Positions 12,001-21,917 of a DNA stretch of 64,000 bases are shown here, piece after piece. Position 1 is the first letter of the stretch, and every line of letters begins with the position of its first letter. Source of the stretch: Chrysoperla carnea (Eukaryota; Arthropoda; Insecta; Neuroptera; Chrysopidae). The translations under genes were made by a program, and so were the position numbers. The DNA lies in assembly GCF_905475395.1 (NCBI RefSeq), contig NC_058340.1, forward strand, positions 63,156,181 through 63,220,180, written 5' to 3'. Below the pieces are notes generated by a model. That model was not told where the DNA came from and did not search any database. It saw nothing but the letters and a program-made list of their open reading frames with translations.

Positions 12001-14246
12001 TACAACATGGTTCTATAAAACGTTTACAAAGGAATTGTTTTGTATTAGATAACAAAGCATGTAATTTGAATAAATTTTTTGATAATTTCACGTTTACTAA
12101 AAAAGGCTGCCCATAAAATATGGAGTAATACGATTTAAAAGACGATAAGGTGGCAAGGCCCGTGATGCCACATTATACTTTTCATTTTTGTATAACAACC
12201 AAATTTATAAATTGATCTATGAAGTAGATCTGGTGAGCCTGAAGTAGTTTTAACGGGACTGCGGTCACTGTAAGAGTTCTCAGAAAATTATACGATTCTC
12301 AAAATGAGTGTTAAGTGATATAAATGGCAAAGTTTCGAAAATGAAATATTTTATGGACAGTCACAAATCAAAAGTACCTAAAACAAGTACCTTAGAAAAC
12401 GGTAAAACCGTCTTACAAAACTTCTACACTTAAGTACCTGTGTTATCAACCAAAAAATTTCTTTTTCAAAAAAATCCAAAATATATAATTTTTTTTTTTA
12501 AATAAATGTAATATTAATGAGTAGTTATTAATTTTCTACAGTGTAATGGGAGGGCCTGCGTTGGTAACTATGTTTATATTACTCCTGCCGTCCTTATCAT
12601 GGATATTATCTGGTTCTCTTACAATCACCTCTGCCTTTGTCCTGTTATCCTTATCGATAATCTTTACCATTTACAATATACCCGATAAACCACCAGTCAA
12701 AAAGGAATAAACAAAGAAATGTCCCAGTATTAATGAGCATGTTTCTGTTGCATTAAATTTTTTTTTTTAATTTGTTGTTATAAAAATATTTTATACGAAA
12801 AACAAAAAATAAATTTTTCTTACTAACCTTTGTGTGCAAATTAACCTCGTAACATGTCACTAACAGTAAAAAAACCAAATTCAAAGTACATATCCAAACT
12901 AATTTTCGGGGGCCTAGCCCCTTATAATTTTTGTAAATATTTTATATTATTAAGTTTTAAGCACTTTTTAATACGAATCAATTTTCAAAAAATTGATTCA
13001 AAATGAAAAAATTTGGCTGTGATATCTCAAAATTATTTTTTATTAGATAAAAAAAAAAAAAAAAAAAAACTAAATTGTCTCAGTATAGTCCTTATAGTTT
13101 TCCAAACACAATTCCATTTTGTTATTCCTTTACACACGTTATTTAATTTTATCCTGTCTGTGTACCATTTGGATAACGGTGTATTTAGGCGAGTAAGAGA
13201 CGAATTATTAGCTGAACAAACCAGACGAATTAATCAACAAAAAGAACAACATGCAATGGAGTTGGAAAAATATCAAAAAACTACCAAAGATTATATAGAT
13301 AATTTACAGAAAAAATGTCAATGTTGGTCGAAATTGTAAGTATAATTCAACATATTATTTATCAGTTTATCAGTTTTTTACTTCAATCGTTATATACAGG
13401 GTGGACCATTTAAATATATACACCTAAATATATCGTTTTGTAATTAATCAATACAAAAATAACTTAAACAAAAGTTGCCGAGTTTAATGGGGGGCATAAT
13501 GTTCTGGAATCAGATTGAACCCAGTTCTTCGGGTTTCTTTAATAACCAATTTAGATTCTTAATATATTTATATTTAACTCGATTTGAGAATATTACACTC
13601 ATTTTGGAAAAGTATTTCAATCAGATTCTAATAAATCACTAAAAAAACTATAAATTTTTGTTCAATCAGTAGGTTAGGTTAGCGGATGGATTTCGTTAAG
13701 CCTTAACCAACTGAGCTAATAAGGCGACTGTTCAATCAGTAAGTGCCATAAAAATGCATTTCAATTTCATATTTTCAAATTTCACGCGTAATTTGAAGAA
13801 AATGCTGGATACAGTGGTTAGGCTCATTGAATCAAAATTGAATTTCACTAGTTCAATCATTTTTTCAAAGGTTTGAAGAAATGCGAACAAAATATCAGCA
13901 AAATCAACAATGCCACTTCCAAGATCAACAAGCGAAATTAATAACAGAATTAAAACAAATAATAAGTCGACAAGATAGTGAAATAACAAAATTAGTTGAA
14001 GAGAAAAATAATTACAAAATCCAATTAGGACAAAAAATTCCAAAAGAATACCGTCGTAAAGGTGGAGGTGGAACAACAATAGCGGTTCAAACAAATTGTA
14101 GTACACAAGAAATAAATCATGAGAATTCCCAAATTGTATCTTCAACACCAAATCGTGAATTGGATATAATTTGGGAAGCAAATGATAGTACGGAAGACCA
14201 GCCGCAGCAAGCGACAAGTAATATGCAACAACATGGGAGTAATTGA
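1..14246 (+). CDS. FAM184-like long coiled-coil protein, 3' nine exons (5' end outside window)
   Basis: Exons read as 1-740, 5008-5159, 7405-7539, 7635-8524, 8596-8773, 8841-9005, 9308-9620, 13189-13335 and 13871-14246; the phases join into 1031 residues plus a TGA stop. The first ~245 residues are N/Q/S-rich and low complexity. From about residue 246 to 960 the protein is almost unbroken heptad-like coiled coil rich in E, K, Q and L. The tail after about residue 960 is Gly-rich (KGGGG) and then acidic. A VLNREI segment, and a LITELKQ...KLVEEKNNYK segment near the end, resemble what I remember of the C-terminal part of vertebrate FAM184A; that is the basis of the name. FAM184 proteins are poorly characterised and no enzymatic motif is visible. 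CEP112-like or another centrosomal coiled coil is the alternative. Introns of 2-4 kb separate 5' exons while the central exons are tightly spaced. Confidence 0.75.
1121..1327. repeat. Foldback (long hairpin) element
   Basis: Arms of about 92 bp (about 1121-1215 and 1234-1327) are reverse complements with few mismatches, around a loop of about 20 bases. The outer parts of both arms match the start of the dispersed repeat also seen at 14744-14960, so the hairpin looks like a head-to-head dimer of that repeat's end. Confidence 0.75.
1311..1530 (+). repeat. Dispersed repeat tail, copy 1 (possible RTE-type LINE 3' end)
   Basis: It shares about 200 bases with 14744-14960, including TTTCAGCTCAATCG and AGATTCCACCCG, and the second copy ends in (CATA)n. 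A conserved block followed by a microsatellite tail is typical of RTE-type LINE 3' ends in insects; the family assignment is inference. Confidence 0.6.
2525..2922 (-). mobile_element. MITE with ATAGGGTAT / ATACCCTAT ends, copy 1 (internally deleted)
   Basis: About 400 bp, matching the element at 38315-38835 in opposite orientation. Shared parts include the stretch with GTTAGTCAAAAATAAAT, the segment with TTTCGAGTCATAAAAGCAC, and the far end with GAAAAAGTACTT. Copy 1 lacks about 120 bp present in copy 2. The target duplication is unclear. Confidence 0.7.
3591..3992 (+). repeat. Tandem array, 140 bp unit, about 2.9 copies
   Basis: Units begin with TATACT at 3591, 3731 and 3871, exactly 140 bases apart. 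Each carries a GATCAC.ATTCC motif and a TGCTGGTCCAAA-type motif, with about 80% or more identity judged by eye. A shorter inverted piece follows at about 4010-4080. Confidence 0.8.
4605..4770 (+). repeat. Dispersed repeat fragment (same family as 19083-19600)
   Basis: It matches 19425-19595 closely, sharing GTTTACCCGTGA, TATGTGTGACATGTATGTA and CAATTGTTT.TTTTCACTTG. Only the 3' part of the longer copy is present. Confidence 0.7.
5160..7404 (+). other. Intron 2 of the coiled-coil gene
   Basis: The only clear structure in this 2.2 kb intron is a two-copy 53 bp tandem repeat (5524-5629). The rest is AT-rich with no coding signal that I can support. Confidence 0.65.
5524..5629 (+). repeat. Two-copy 53 bp tandem repeat
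   Basis: AACTAGGCAATTTGTAT starts at 5524 and again at 5577. The two units differ at only a few positions, which suggests a local recent duplication. Confidence 0.85.
9842..9915 (+). mobile_element. hAT-like transposon end fragment
   Basis: The stretch starts CAGTGACCGATCCAGAG, then has a G run, GCGAGCCAGGCAACC and GGAGCGGCAAA. This matches the type of hAT-superfamily terminus common in insect genomes. A possible opposite end reading CACTG lies near 10520 inside a GGCGGC-containing stretch (from about 10430), but the 8 bp flanks do not match, so the two may be independent fragments. Confidence 0.45.
11101..11680. mobile_element. DNA element with ~125 bp terminal inverted repeats
   Basis: The left end, ATAGTTAGAGAGATGTACAT, returns as its reverse complement at 11661-11680. 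The complementarity extends inward to about 11226 and 11555, including GGTAACCGTCTGCTGAGCC. Internal ORFs of 81-88 codons overlap the arms and resemble nothing I know, so this is probably non-autonomous. Confidence 0.75.
12546..12710 (+). CDS. Small hydrophobic ORF, exon-like, 54 aa, unidentified
   Basis: A 54-codon ORF with less biased codon use than its surroundings (CTG, CCG, TCC and GCC appear) sits behind a good acceptor, TTTTCTACAG at 12532-12541, with no in-frame stop between acceptor and ATG. The product starts MGGPALVTMF, has two hydrophobic spans (about residues 5-22 and 25-43) and a charged tail ending PDKPPVKKE. An AATAAA overlaps the stop. It could be the last exon of a membrane-protein gene, an alternative 3' exon of the host gene, or a retroposed fragment. 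I do not recognise the family. Confidence 0.4.
   Translation: MGGPALVTMFILLLPSLSWILSGSLTITSAFVLLSLSIIFTIYNIPDKPPVKKE
13395..13600 (+). repeat. Half copy of the TACAGGGTGG palindromic MITE
   Basis: It starts TACAGGGTGGACCATTTAA and follows the left arm of the full element at 17419-18040, including CTTAAACAAAAGTTGC.GAG and CAGTTCTTCGGG. The right arm is absent. Confidence 0.7.
13670..13733 (-). repeat. SINE fragment (head plus TTAGG tail, middle deleted)
   Basis: GTTAGGTTAG is followed after a short gap by GCCTTAACCAACTGAGCTAA. The second motif is the tRNA-derived head and the first the tail of the SINE seen at 57390 and 62731; most of the body is missing. Confidence 0.55.
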
Positions 14247-14475
14247 ATCGGTGAAAAAAATGTTTTTTTTTAATTATTAAGTTACCATATTGATTAGGTT
14301 CCTAAAAACTATTTAAAAAAATATGTCAATAATTACTGTGAATTTGTAATTTTTTTTTATCGATTTGACATATTGTCATTTATTGTTATACTGCCTTTAT
14401 TATCCCCCCTCTCTTGTTGTATTTAAAAATGAAACTTTTGTGAAAGAGGCGACTGAATATATGTATTTAAAAAAT

Positions 14476-14481
14476 AATAAA
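14476..14481 (+). terminator. Poly(A) signal of the coiled-coil gene
   Basis: AATAAA lies 230 bases after the stop codon, in an AT-rich 3' UTR with no other gene. It is the first canonical signal in this stretch. Confidence 0.55.
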
Positions 14482-14582
14482 GTTTAATTTATATGTGTGA
14501 ATTTTTTCAATAATTTTTTATTATTTCTAAGCATTCCTTTTTTTATTCCAGCGAATCACGTATTATGAGTATGCCGCAGTCA

Positions 14583-15352
14583 AGTAGCTTAATTAGCCGT
14601 TCAGTTAACAGTCCAGCCTTCTTATTAAACGCCGCCTTTCAAACTTGCGGCCTGAATGATATTCAGCCGTAGCGTCTAATACAATATTTAAGGAACTGGC
14701 TGGCTGATACTTAGGCTATTCATATAATAGGGTGACTATTTTTTAATACAATAAAAGCTCGTCCCTTAAAAAGTATTTTTTATTAAAATTTTTAATTTAA
14801 GACTAAAAAAAGCTTGTACAAAAAAAAATCAAGACCTTACCTTACCATGCATTGTCTTTCAAAATAAGGGTGCATGCTAAATTTCAGCTCAATCGGTTGA
14901 CGATAACTGCTTCAAAATTGAGTTGCAAGATTCCACCCGGACAAACATACATACATACATATATTGCAAGTTAAATAAAAGCTTGTAATAAAATGTTCTT
15001 TGTTAACGCAAGTTAAAATTCCATAGCATTTGGATCCAGAAATCACTTTGTTTTTAAAACAAACATTTAATATTTATTATTCCGTCACTTTTTTCACAAC
15101 AGACTTACAACTACACAGCCTCTCTCGAAGATATTGGCATAAACGCAATCAAACTGTGAGAATCACCAACGATATCGTTCCTTGTCGACGCAAGTACATG
15201 ACTAGGCTAGGGAAGTAGTTAAACGTTATCGATCCAAGTCATTTGTCTAGCTGTTTGATTGAATGATCATTGGTTGAACGACGCAGCTTAGTAAAAAGGC
15301 TAGGCTGTAAATTAAACGGCGGCTAATTAAAGCTAGTTGGCTGGGGCAGGTA
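14583..15352. mobile_element. Inverted-repeat DNA element carrying a nested repeat
   Basis: The left arm (14583-14645, with AGTAGCTTAATTAGCCG) matches the reverse complement of the right arm (15280-15352, with CGGCTAATTAAAGCTAG) at roughly 75-80%. The dispersed repeat copy 14744-14960 sits inside. There is no recognisable transposase. It is old by its divergence. Confidence 0.55.
14744..14975 (+). repeat. Dispersed repeat tail, copy 2, ending in (CATA)n
   Basis: It shares the body of copy 1 at 1311-1530 and ends with ACATACATACATACATA. See copy 1 for the possible RTE assignment. Confidence 0.6.
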
Positions 15353-15837
15353 CATATTATCTACATTGACATTTTAATTGATTTTATGCCCTAAAAAACT
15401 TTGTAAGCTAATTTAGTTCATATTTCGGCGCTAGTTGACACTCGGATCGCTGCTGTACGATTTTGCTTCCGTTCATAAATTGGTTGCGTTTCAATGAGTA
15501 TCATTGGTTTCGTGGAAGAAAATATTTGATACATTGGGTGTCCATAGTAATTCTAATGACAAATGGAATTCAAAAAAAATTAATCGGCTTCCTACTGGAT
15601 AACGTTACTAAAAACTCCTCTCGCTTTTTTCACACGTTGAAAGATCTGAAAAATTATTTCAGCAGAAATAATTTCAATAAAAAAAGTAATAATAATGTAT
15701 GCTATCTATTTCAGTTTTTCCTTTTTTTATTGCGTGATAAAACTTTCTAAAACATAATTAGGTGACAACATTTTTTTTTGTGTGTATATATTTCATAAAA
15801 TATCGAATTCGATAATAAATTCAAATATTTGAATCAT
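15353..15837. other. Intergenic, nothing recognised
   Basis: This is the gap between the coiled-coil gene's side and the 3' end of the convergent AKR gene. The only item is TTTATT at 15726-15731, a minus-strand AATAAA about 110 bases past the AKR stop. Confidence 0.5.
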
Positions 15838-18800
15838 TTAGAATGGCTCATGGAATGGATAGTGTGGACTCTCAGTAGATCTGAAACAAGCGAAAAAGAA
15901 ACAAATTATAATCCATCAATAACTATAGAAAAAATTAATTTATGAATTTACAGGTTTTTAAAGAATGGGATAAATGCAGCAGAGTCAATATTCGACCTAA
16001 ATAAGATTTTTTGCATCGCAAATATCACGATTTGTCTCCATCAAATATTCTCTTTCGATATAAAACGTGTTTAGATCAGTATTTAGCAACTTGTAACAAA
16101 ATTTTGAAATTGACAAGAACATCTCTCTTATAGAGGATACTCGAATTTATCACTGAGAGTGCTGCTAGAAAAAAAATTTTCTTTCTAGTGGTGCTAAGAA
16201 AAAAAATCTACTTAAAAATTAATAAAGAATGTTTACCTATCCATGGGACAAATTCTGCCATTACAATCGAAGGTATCAATTAAAGCAATGTCTTCATCGC
16301 TTAGTTTAAAGTTGAAAATGTCAAAGTTCTCAGCAATACGTGATTTTGTAACGGATTTTGGAATAGTAACATTACCACGTTGTACATTCCATCGTAATAC
16401 AACTTGCGCCGTAGATTTGCCATATTTTGCAGCAATTGATTTCAATTTTGGATCATCTAACAATTTTGGATCATCTGGTTTAGCCCATGGTCGATCTGGT
16501 GAACCTAATGGACTGTATGCAGTGATTACAATATGTTTCGATTTACAGAAGTCAATTAAACGTTTTTGATTTAAATATGGGTGACATTCAACTTGATTTG
16601 TTACTGGTGGGATTGTTGCAACGTCTAATACTCGTTGAATTTGTTTGCTATTGAAATTTGATACACCGATTGACTTGGTTAATCCTTTTTTAACACATGC
16701 CTCTAAAGCTTTCCATGTGTCAACGTAATCAGTGTCACTGTGTTGGATATTGCCATCGGCATCCAAAGGAAAAAGATCACCTTCTTCCTGTAAAAAAACA
16801 TTAAAAATCAATTAAACTAGTAAAAAAATTAAAATTTTACATTATACAGAATTTCAGGTTCTATAATATTTATTTTTTCCCATAGATTTTTAACACCCGA
16901 CTCTAATTAAATCCTACCAGAGAAAAAATAGGAGATTGAAATATAAATATGAGGTCGATCACCACATTTTCGTGAGTGTAAAGTATCATCAGTTCCTTTC
17001 ATGTCCGCGTTTCTGCTGTTTCGCTTTTTCTGTTACCTATGAGTTTAGAACTTGACAATTTATAATAGTGGCTTAGCTGGGGCTAATTAAGTGTTACTTC
17101 AATGAGAAGACAATAGCATCTAATTTTTGATTAACCATGTGTCAAGGCTAGCCATATGGGCAAAGATTGGCTATTCACCGTTGAAAATGTAATGAATGAG
17201 TCTTTTAAAACGTTATCAAACAAATTTCTATGCTAAAAACATTTTAGTTGAAATTCCAATCAAACAAAAAACAGTGTTTTGATAAGAAATAATTAATTTG
17301 TTGAATATTGATATATTTATTTTTTTCAAATTTAAGTGAAAATATTCCATAAAATTAAAATTCTATTCATTTCTAGAATTAAAGAATAGAAGTATTTGTT
17401 TATTTTATAGTATGATAGTACAGGGTGGGTCATTTTAATCTATAATGTCTAATAACTCGTTTTTTAGTTAACCAATCAAAAAATAACTTAAACAAAAGTT
17501 GCTGAGTTTAATGGAAGGCATCATGTTCTGACATCAGATTGGACTTAGTTCTTCGGGTGTCTATAATAGCCAATTTAGATACTAAACGGTAAGATATAGA
17601 ATAACACTTTATATTAGAAAATTGATCTCCTCATAAAAAACTATTATTTTTCATCCATTTTTCATCATTTTTTCGAAAATCGTCAGCTTTCGTAGAAAAA
17701 GAAATACGCTTAAAGTTTAACGGTAATTGTAGGTCAAAGTCATGGACACAGGCGAATGTCTCCATTTCCCTAGATAACTTTTTGAATGACATAATTTTAA
17801 GTCGCATTTCCTCCGAAAGCTGACGATTTTCGAAAAAATGGATGAAAAATATTTTTTTATGAAGTTCAACTTTCTAATTTAAAGTGTTATTCTATCTCTT
17901 ACCGTTTAGGATCTAAATTGTCTAATAAAGAATCCTGAAAAACTAGGTCCATTATGATGTCAGAACATGATGTTCCTCATCAAACTCGGCAACTTAACTC
18001 GAGCTATTAGCCATTATACATTAAAATGACCCACCTTGTATATTTTATTATCAGTTATTAAGAGGGTATGAATAAGTGTTACTATTCATTTTATGAATAA
18101 CTTCAACTATATTTTTAATGACAATGTTAATATTTATTGAAAAACAAAATTATAATAATTTTGAAAAGATAAGATGCAATTTTATATAATGAATTATTAA
18201 AAAAATGTTGATAACATAATCTATTCAAATTTTATTATAAATTGATTATCTTAAGAAAATAATTTAACTAATTTAATCTAGCTAATAATAAAATGTATTT
18301 ATTAGCATTATCAGTAAAAAATTAAAACTAAATTAAGCTGATTTATAATATTTTGCATCTGATTTTTGAGAATATTTGGATATGGAGTGATGGAAAATAT
18401 TGGATTTTAACGCTAAGATGTCAGCGCCACGAGTTTCAAAATATAAATCATTCTCGTAACAATCAGCTGATTATTTCAATGATGAAAGAGACAGAAGATA
18501 TATGCTTTATTATACATTTTAAAGTGCTGTGCTATATTTGGCGTCCTGACAATAGTTATTTTTTTCTATCACTAGATAGAGTCTTTCTTAGCATTAAAAT
18601 CCAATAAGCGATTTTCTAATGAATAACTAACGCACGAAGGACTTAATTTCTGTCGACTTGGTGATATTAAAAATGCTGTAAATGAAGGGCATCTCCTTAC
18701 AATCTGTGTTAGGGCTCATGAAATGTCCGTCAAAACTTTTCGTCAAGAAAATTTGTCGTATCAATGTTAATACTTATTTATAATGTGTATAAAATCACGT

Positions 18801-21800
18801 TGACTGAGCCAAAGCGTGTTTCTTTGGCTTTGGTCCAACATCAGATCTCCGAGATCAAATATTGATCCTGTGATATGAAGAAACTCCGTGTAATTAATAA
18901 AATATGATTTATTCAACGAAAAATTCTTTATGTATATTGATTTTATCACCCATCAAAATTAAACATTCGTAATGCGAAGACAATAATAAATTACACTCAT
19001 TAAATAATAATTACATAATTCGTAGAAAAACGGTTAAAATATCGGAAATAGAAAAAAAAGTTGACGAATAACAAATAGTCTTTTTATACCATGCATATAT
19101 GTAATATGCAAGGTATACTAAGTTTAGTCCCAAGTTTGTAACGCTTAAAAATATTGATACTACAAACAAAATTTTGGTATAGGTGTTCAAATAATCACCT
19201 AATTAGTCCATTTTCGGTTGTCTGTCCGTCTGTCCGTCTCTCTGTCAACACAATAACTCAAAAACGAAAAGAGATATCAAGATGAAATTTTACAGCGTAC
19301 TCAGGACGTAAAAAGCGAGGTCGAGTTCGAAAATGAGCATCATGGGTCAATTGGGTCTTGGGTCCGTAGGACCCAAAAAAAATGTTCCTTATAAAAAACA
19401 AAACACATTTTTTCGTAAACATCAGTGTTTACCCGTGAGGGCGCAAATTAGGCGTAAATTGTATAGTATGGGAATATCAGTTATACTAGTTATGTGTGAC
19501 ATGTATGTATGTTTAATGTGGTAGAGTAATCAACACTGTCTATGTATGGTATTTCAATAATTAACTCAGTCAATTGTTTATTTTCACTTGTTTATGTTAT
19601 TATTGAACTAGTGACCTTCAATTTGTTTGAATAAAAAAATCAATGAAATGAGTAAACAGTTTGATATAAAAAAACTCATCAAGTTGTAAAAAAATCAATT
19701 TCAACAAATCTAGCCCAGGAAATTATGGTTTTTCTTCTTATAAATCCAAGTGAAGTTTTTTCATCGGAATTATCTTTATTTGAATGCAAGCAATGGCCCG
19801 TAAAAAGTCCATTGTAAATTCAGGTGCGTAAAAATAATTATTCAAGATCAAAGGTCGCGATAATAGGTTTTCTTTAAAATATTTCGTAAACTATTAAGTT
19901 TATGGCAGTTTTAACTATTATAAAATTTGCTCGTGAGTTAATTAGAGTAGTATTTTATAAAATAAAATATTTATAGTAAGCAATGTCAAATAATTCGTGC
20001 TTTATTTGTAATGAAACTTTATCGAGTGGCAAAATCGTGATAGTTAATCGTGACTTACAAAAAATTAAAAATGCAAGTATAGACAGGAATGATAGGCACA
20101 TCAATTTATTACAAAATGTAAATCCCGTGCCTGTTCATGTCGAATGGCGTAAAAATTATACAAAGAAATTTAATATATTGATTATCATACAAGAAACGTC
20201 ATGTAAACGATTCTACCGCAACGTCTCAAGCCTCTCCGTGAAAGCGTGAATTTTTTGTGGACATGTTTTTGCAATGGACTTTGCATAGGCGATTTCTTGT
20301 TTCTAAATAAAGATAATACCGGTAAAAAAAACTTCACTTGAATTTTTTTAAGCAGATCGACAGTTATTATGTCTTCTTTCTCTGGGCTATAAATAATAAA
20401 TGATATATTATTTATTAGACATATTACACTACTTTAATATTATTACCCCCACCCCTTCCCCTTTCTTTAGCAATTTTTTCTGAAAGAATAGTTATTTTTC
20501 AAAGAACTCATGGATTAAACCAATACCTATTTAATGTATATTACCATTAAGGCAATTATCTGACCTTCGTCGATATTACGTTGGGTTAGCAAGATCAGAA
20601 AATCAATCGATTAATAAAAGATAAGGCAGATTTAACAAAATAATTTTAATTTAAAAGTCAAAATGTATACCTTGTAAGCAATTGGCCAATGGATTAAATA
20701 TAAATCCAAATAATCCAATTTTAAATTGCTGAGTGTTGTTTTTAATGCATTCTCAACTAAATCTGGGCGAAGGAATGTAATCCATAGTTTACTGGTAATG
20801 AAGATATCTTCTCGTTTAATAACACCTTCTTTGAATTTCGCTTCCAATGCTTCACCAACTTCTTTTTCGTTGCCATAGACATGAGCACAATCAATATGAC
20901 GGTAGCCGATATCAATAGCGTCTTTAACTGCTTGAGTTACTTCACCAGGTTTTGACTATAAATTAAAAATACTACTCGTTAAAAATGTAAGAAAATTATT
21001 TTTAGCAATGAGCTAGTTGTGCCCAAGTCTCTTAACGCTAAAACCCTTAAAAGAGCCATTTCCGGTGCAAATGTTTTATAAGATCCGCTAATTATCGTTT
21101 TATTTTTGAGAATTTCAAAATTAATATTATTTAAATTGAAAATATAAAGTTGTAGAAAACAAATTTACAGCATAACTTTAACTGGTATATTATATAGGGA
21201 GCTCTCGTCAGTTATGGAATACCCTGTAGGATCCGAATATTTTGAAGGGTTAGTTTTTATCGAAAACCTAATTACAGTGAATTAATTATCATTTTATTTT
21301 TGAGAATTTCAAAATTAATATTATTTAAATTGAAAATATAAAGTTGTAGAAAACAAATTTACAGCATATCTTTAACTGGTATATTATATAGGGAGCTCTC
21401 GTCAGTTATGGAATACCCTGTAGGATCCGAATATTTTGAAGGGTTAGTTTTTATCGAAAACCTAATTGCAGTGAATGAATTATCATGTTTCATGGATTCA
21501 ATTATTTAAAATCACTTCGTAACATTTATATAAGTGCATATTATTTTTTAATGGATATAATTATTAATAAATTTAATTAACACTTAACAGATGTATTAAT
21601 AGATACAGTTTGCATTTGATGTTACTCTAAAGATATATATATATATATACATATATATTCTAATTATTAACCTTTACTTAACTTTATGACAATAATAATT
21701 TAAAGTTAAGATATAAACTGGAAAACTGGAAAATTCCGTTTCAAATATCTCAAAAATTTCTAAAATTATACATAACAATACGACTAATAAAAAACAATTT

Positions 21801-21917
21801 AACCTTGAATTGAATAATAACTAAAGTTCAAATCTAATAAATACTTACTTTCCATGTTCCTAATCCAAAGATTGGAATAGATAAACCATTATTTAATTTT
21901 ACACTTGGTACAGCCAT
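15838..21917 (-). CDS. Aldo-keto reductase (AKR1-type), complete
   Basis: Minus-strand exons are 21849-21917, 20671-20955, 16237-16787 and 15838-15880; they join in frame to 315 residues, the normal family length. The product should be an NADPH-dependent cytosolic reductase of aldehydes, ketones or sugars folding as a TIM barrel. The full catalytic tetrad is visible: D45 (in GYRHID), Y50 (in HVYGNE), K79 (in TSKLW) and H112 (in LIHWP). GVSNFN and the cofactor-binding [13 protein letters not shown] are present, and the C-terminus HYPFHEPF is typical of the family. The last coding exon is only 43 bases, behind a GCTTGTTTCAG acceptor. The substrate cannot be read from sequence. Introns of 3.9 kb and 0.9 kb are swollen by repeats. 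Confidence 0.95.
17419..18040. mobile_element. Palindromic MITE, TACAGGGTGG ends, TA target
   Basis: The first 20 bases, TACAGGGTGGGTCATTTTAA, match the reverse complement of 18021-18040 with one mismatch. The arms continue for about 200 bp each (shared TCAGCTTTC..AG and TGAAAAAT motifs). The TA at each end may be the target duplication, as in Tc1/mariner-type elements. There is no coding capacity. Confidence 0.8.
19083..19600 (+). repeat. Dispersed repeat with TGTCCGTC microsatellite, long copy
   Basis: It contains AGGTATACTAAGTTTAGTCC, then GGTTGTCTGTCCGTCTGTCC and AACTCAAAAACGAAAAGAG. The same blocks occur in reverse at 41833-42030, and its 3' part recurs at 4605-4770. This is a widespread type of insect interspersed repeat; the superfamily is not settled. 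Confidence 0.7.
19742..20345 (+). mobile_element. Inverted-repeat DNA element carrying a CxxC protein fragment
   Basis: The left arm (from 19742, AATCCAAGTGAAGTTTTTT) and right arm (to 20345) are reverse complements over about 80 bp, sharing ATTATCTTTATTT and an AGTCCATTG block. Inside is the ORF 19983-20249, which looks like the first exon of a larger transposon-encoded protein. Confidence 0.7.
19983..20249 (+). CDS. CxxC / VHVxxRKxYT-type N-terminal fragment inside the DNA element
   Basis: The 88-residue product starts [13 protein letters not shown] and contains [11 protein letters not shown] and [15 protein letters not shown] CxxC pair followed by a VHVxCRKxYT-like segment is a pattern I know from large uncharacterised proteins that are multicopy in insects and cnidarians. 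Here the usual Cys of that second motif is Trp (EWRK), and no downstream catalytic domain follows within the element. It is likely a truncated remnant on a non-autonomous element. The surrounding AKR intron is on the opposite strand. Confidence 0.45.
   Translation: MSNNSCFICNETLSSGKIVIVNRDLQKIKNASIDRNDRHINLLQNVNPVPVHVEWRKNYTKKFNILIIIQETSCKRFYRNVSSLSVKA
20956..21848 (-). other. First AKR intron with a 194 bp direct tandem duplication
   Basis: Apart from the duplication (21091-21478) and a (TA)n microsatellite near 21632-21658, nothing is recognised. Confidence 0.75.
21091..21478 (+). repeat. Recent tandem duplication, 194 bp x 2
   Basis: 21091-21284 is repeated at 21285-21478 with about four differences (for example GCATAACT against GCATATCT). 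A further short partial unit starts at 21479. Confidence 0.9.

Larger units (their letters stand above)
9621..13188 (+). other. Intron 7 of the coiled-coil gene, repeat-rich
   Basis: This 3.6 kb intron holds the hAT-like fragment (9842), a 580 bp inverted-repeat element (11101-11680) and an exon-like small ORF (12546-12710). A run of 12 C lies at about 11226. No other coding sequence is evident. Confidence 0.65.
16788..20670 (-). other. Large AKR intron with three mobile elements
   Basis: This intron lies between the HWP-coding exon and the third exon. It holds the palindromic MITE (17419-18040), a dispersed repeat (19083-19600) and an inverted-repeat element with a coding fragment (19742-20345). 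Nothing is recognised in 18050-19080. Confidence 0.75.

Noticed and set aside
1-14246. Myosin-phosphatase interacting (outspread-like) or CEP112 identity for the coiled-coil gene
   Set aside because: No PH domain is visible and the C-terminal segment fits FAM184 better from memory; not formally tested.
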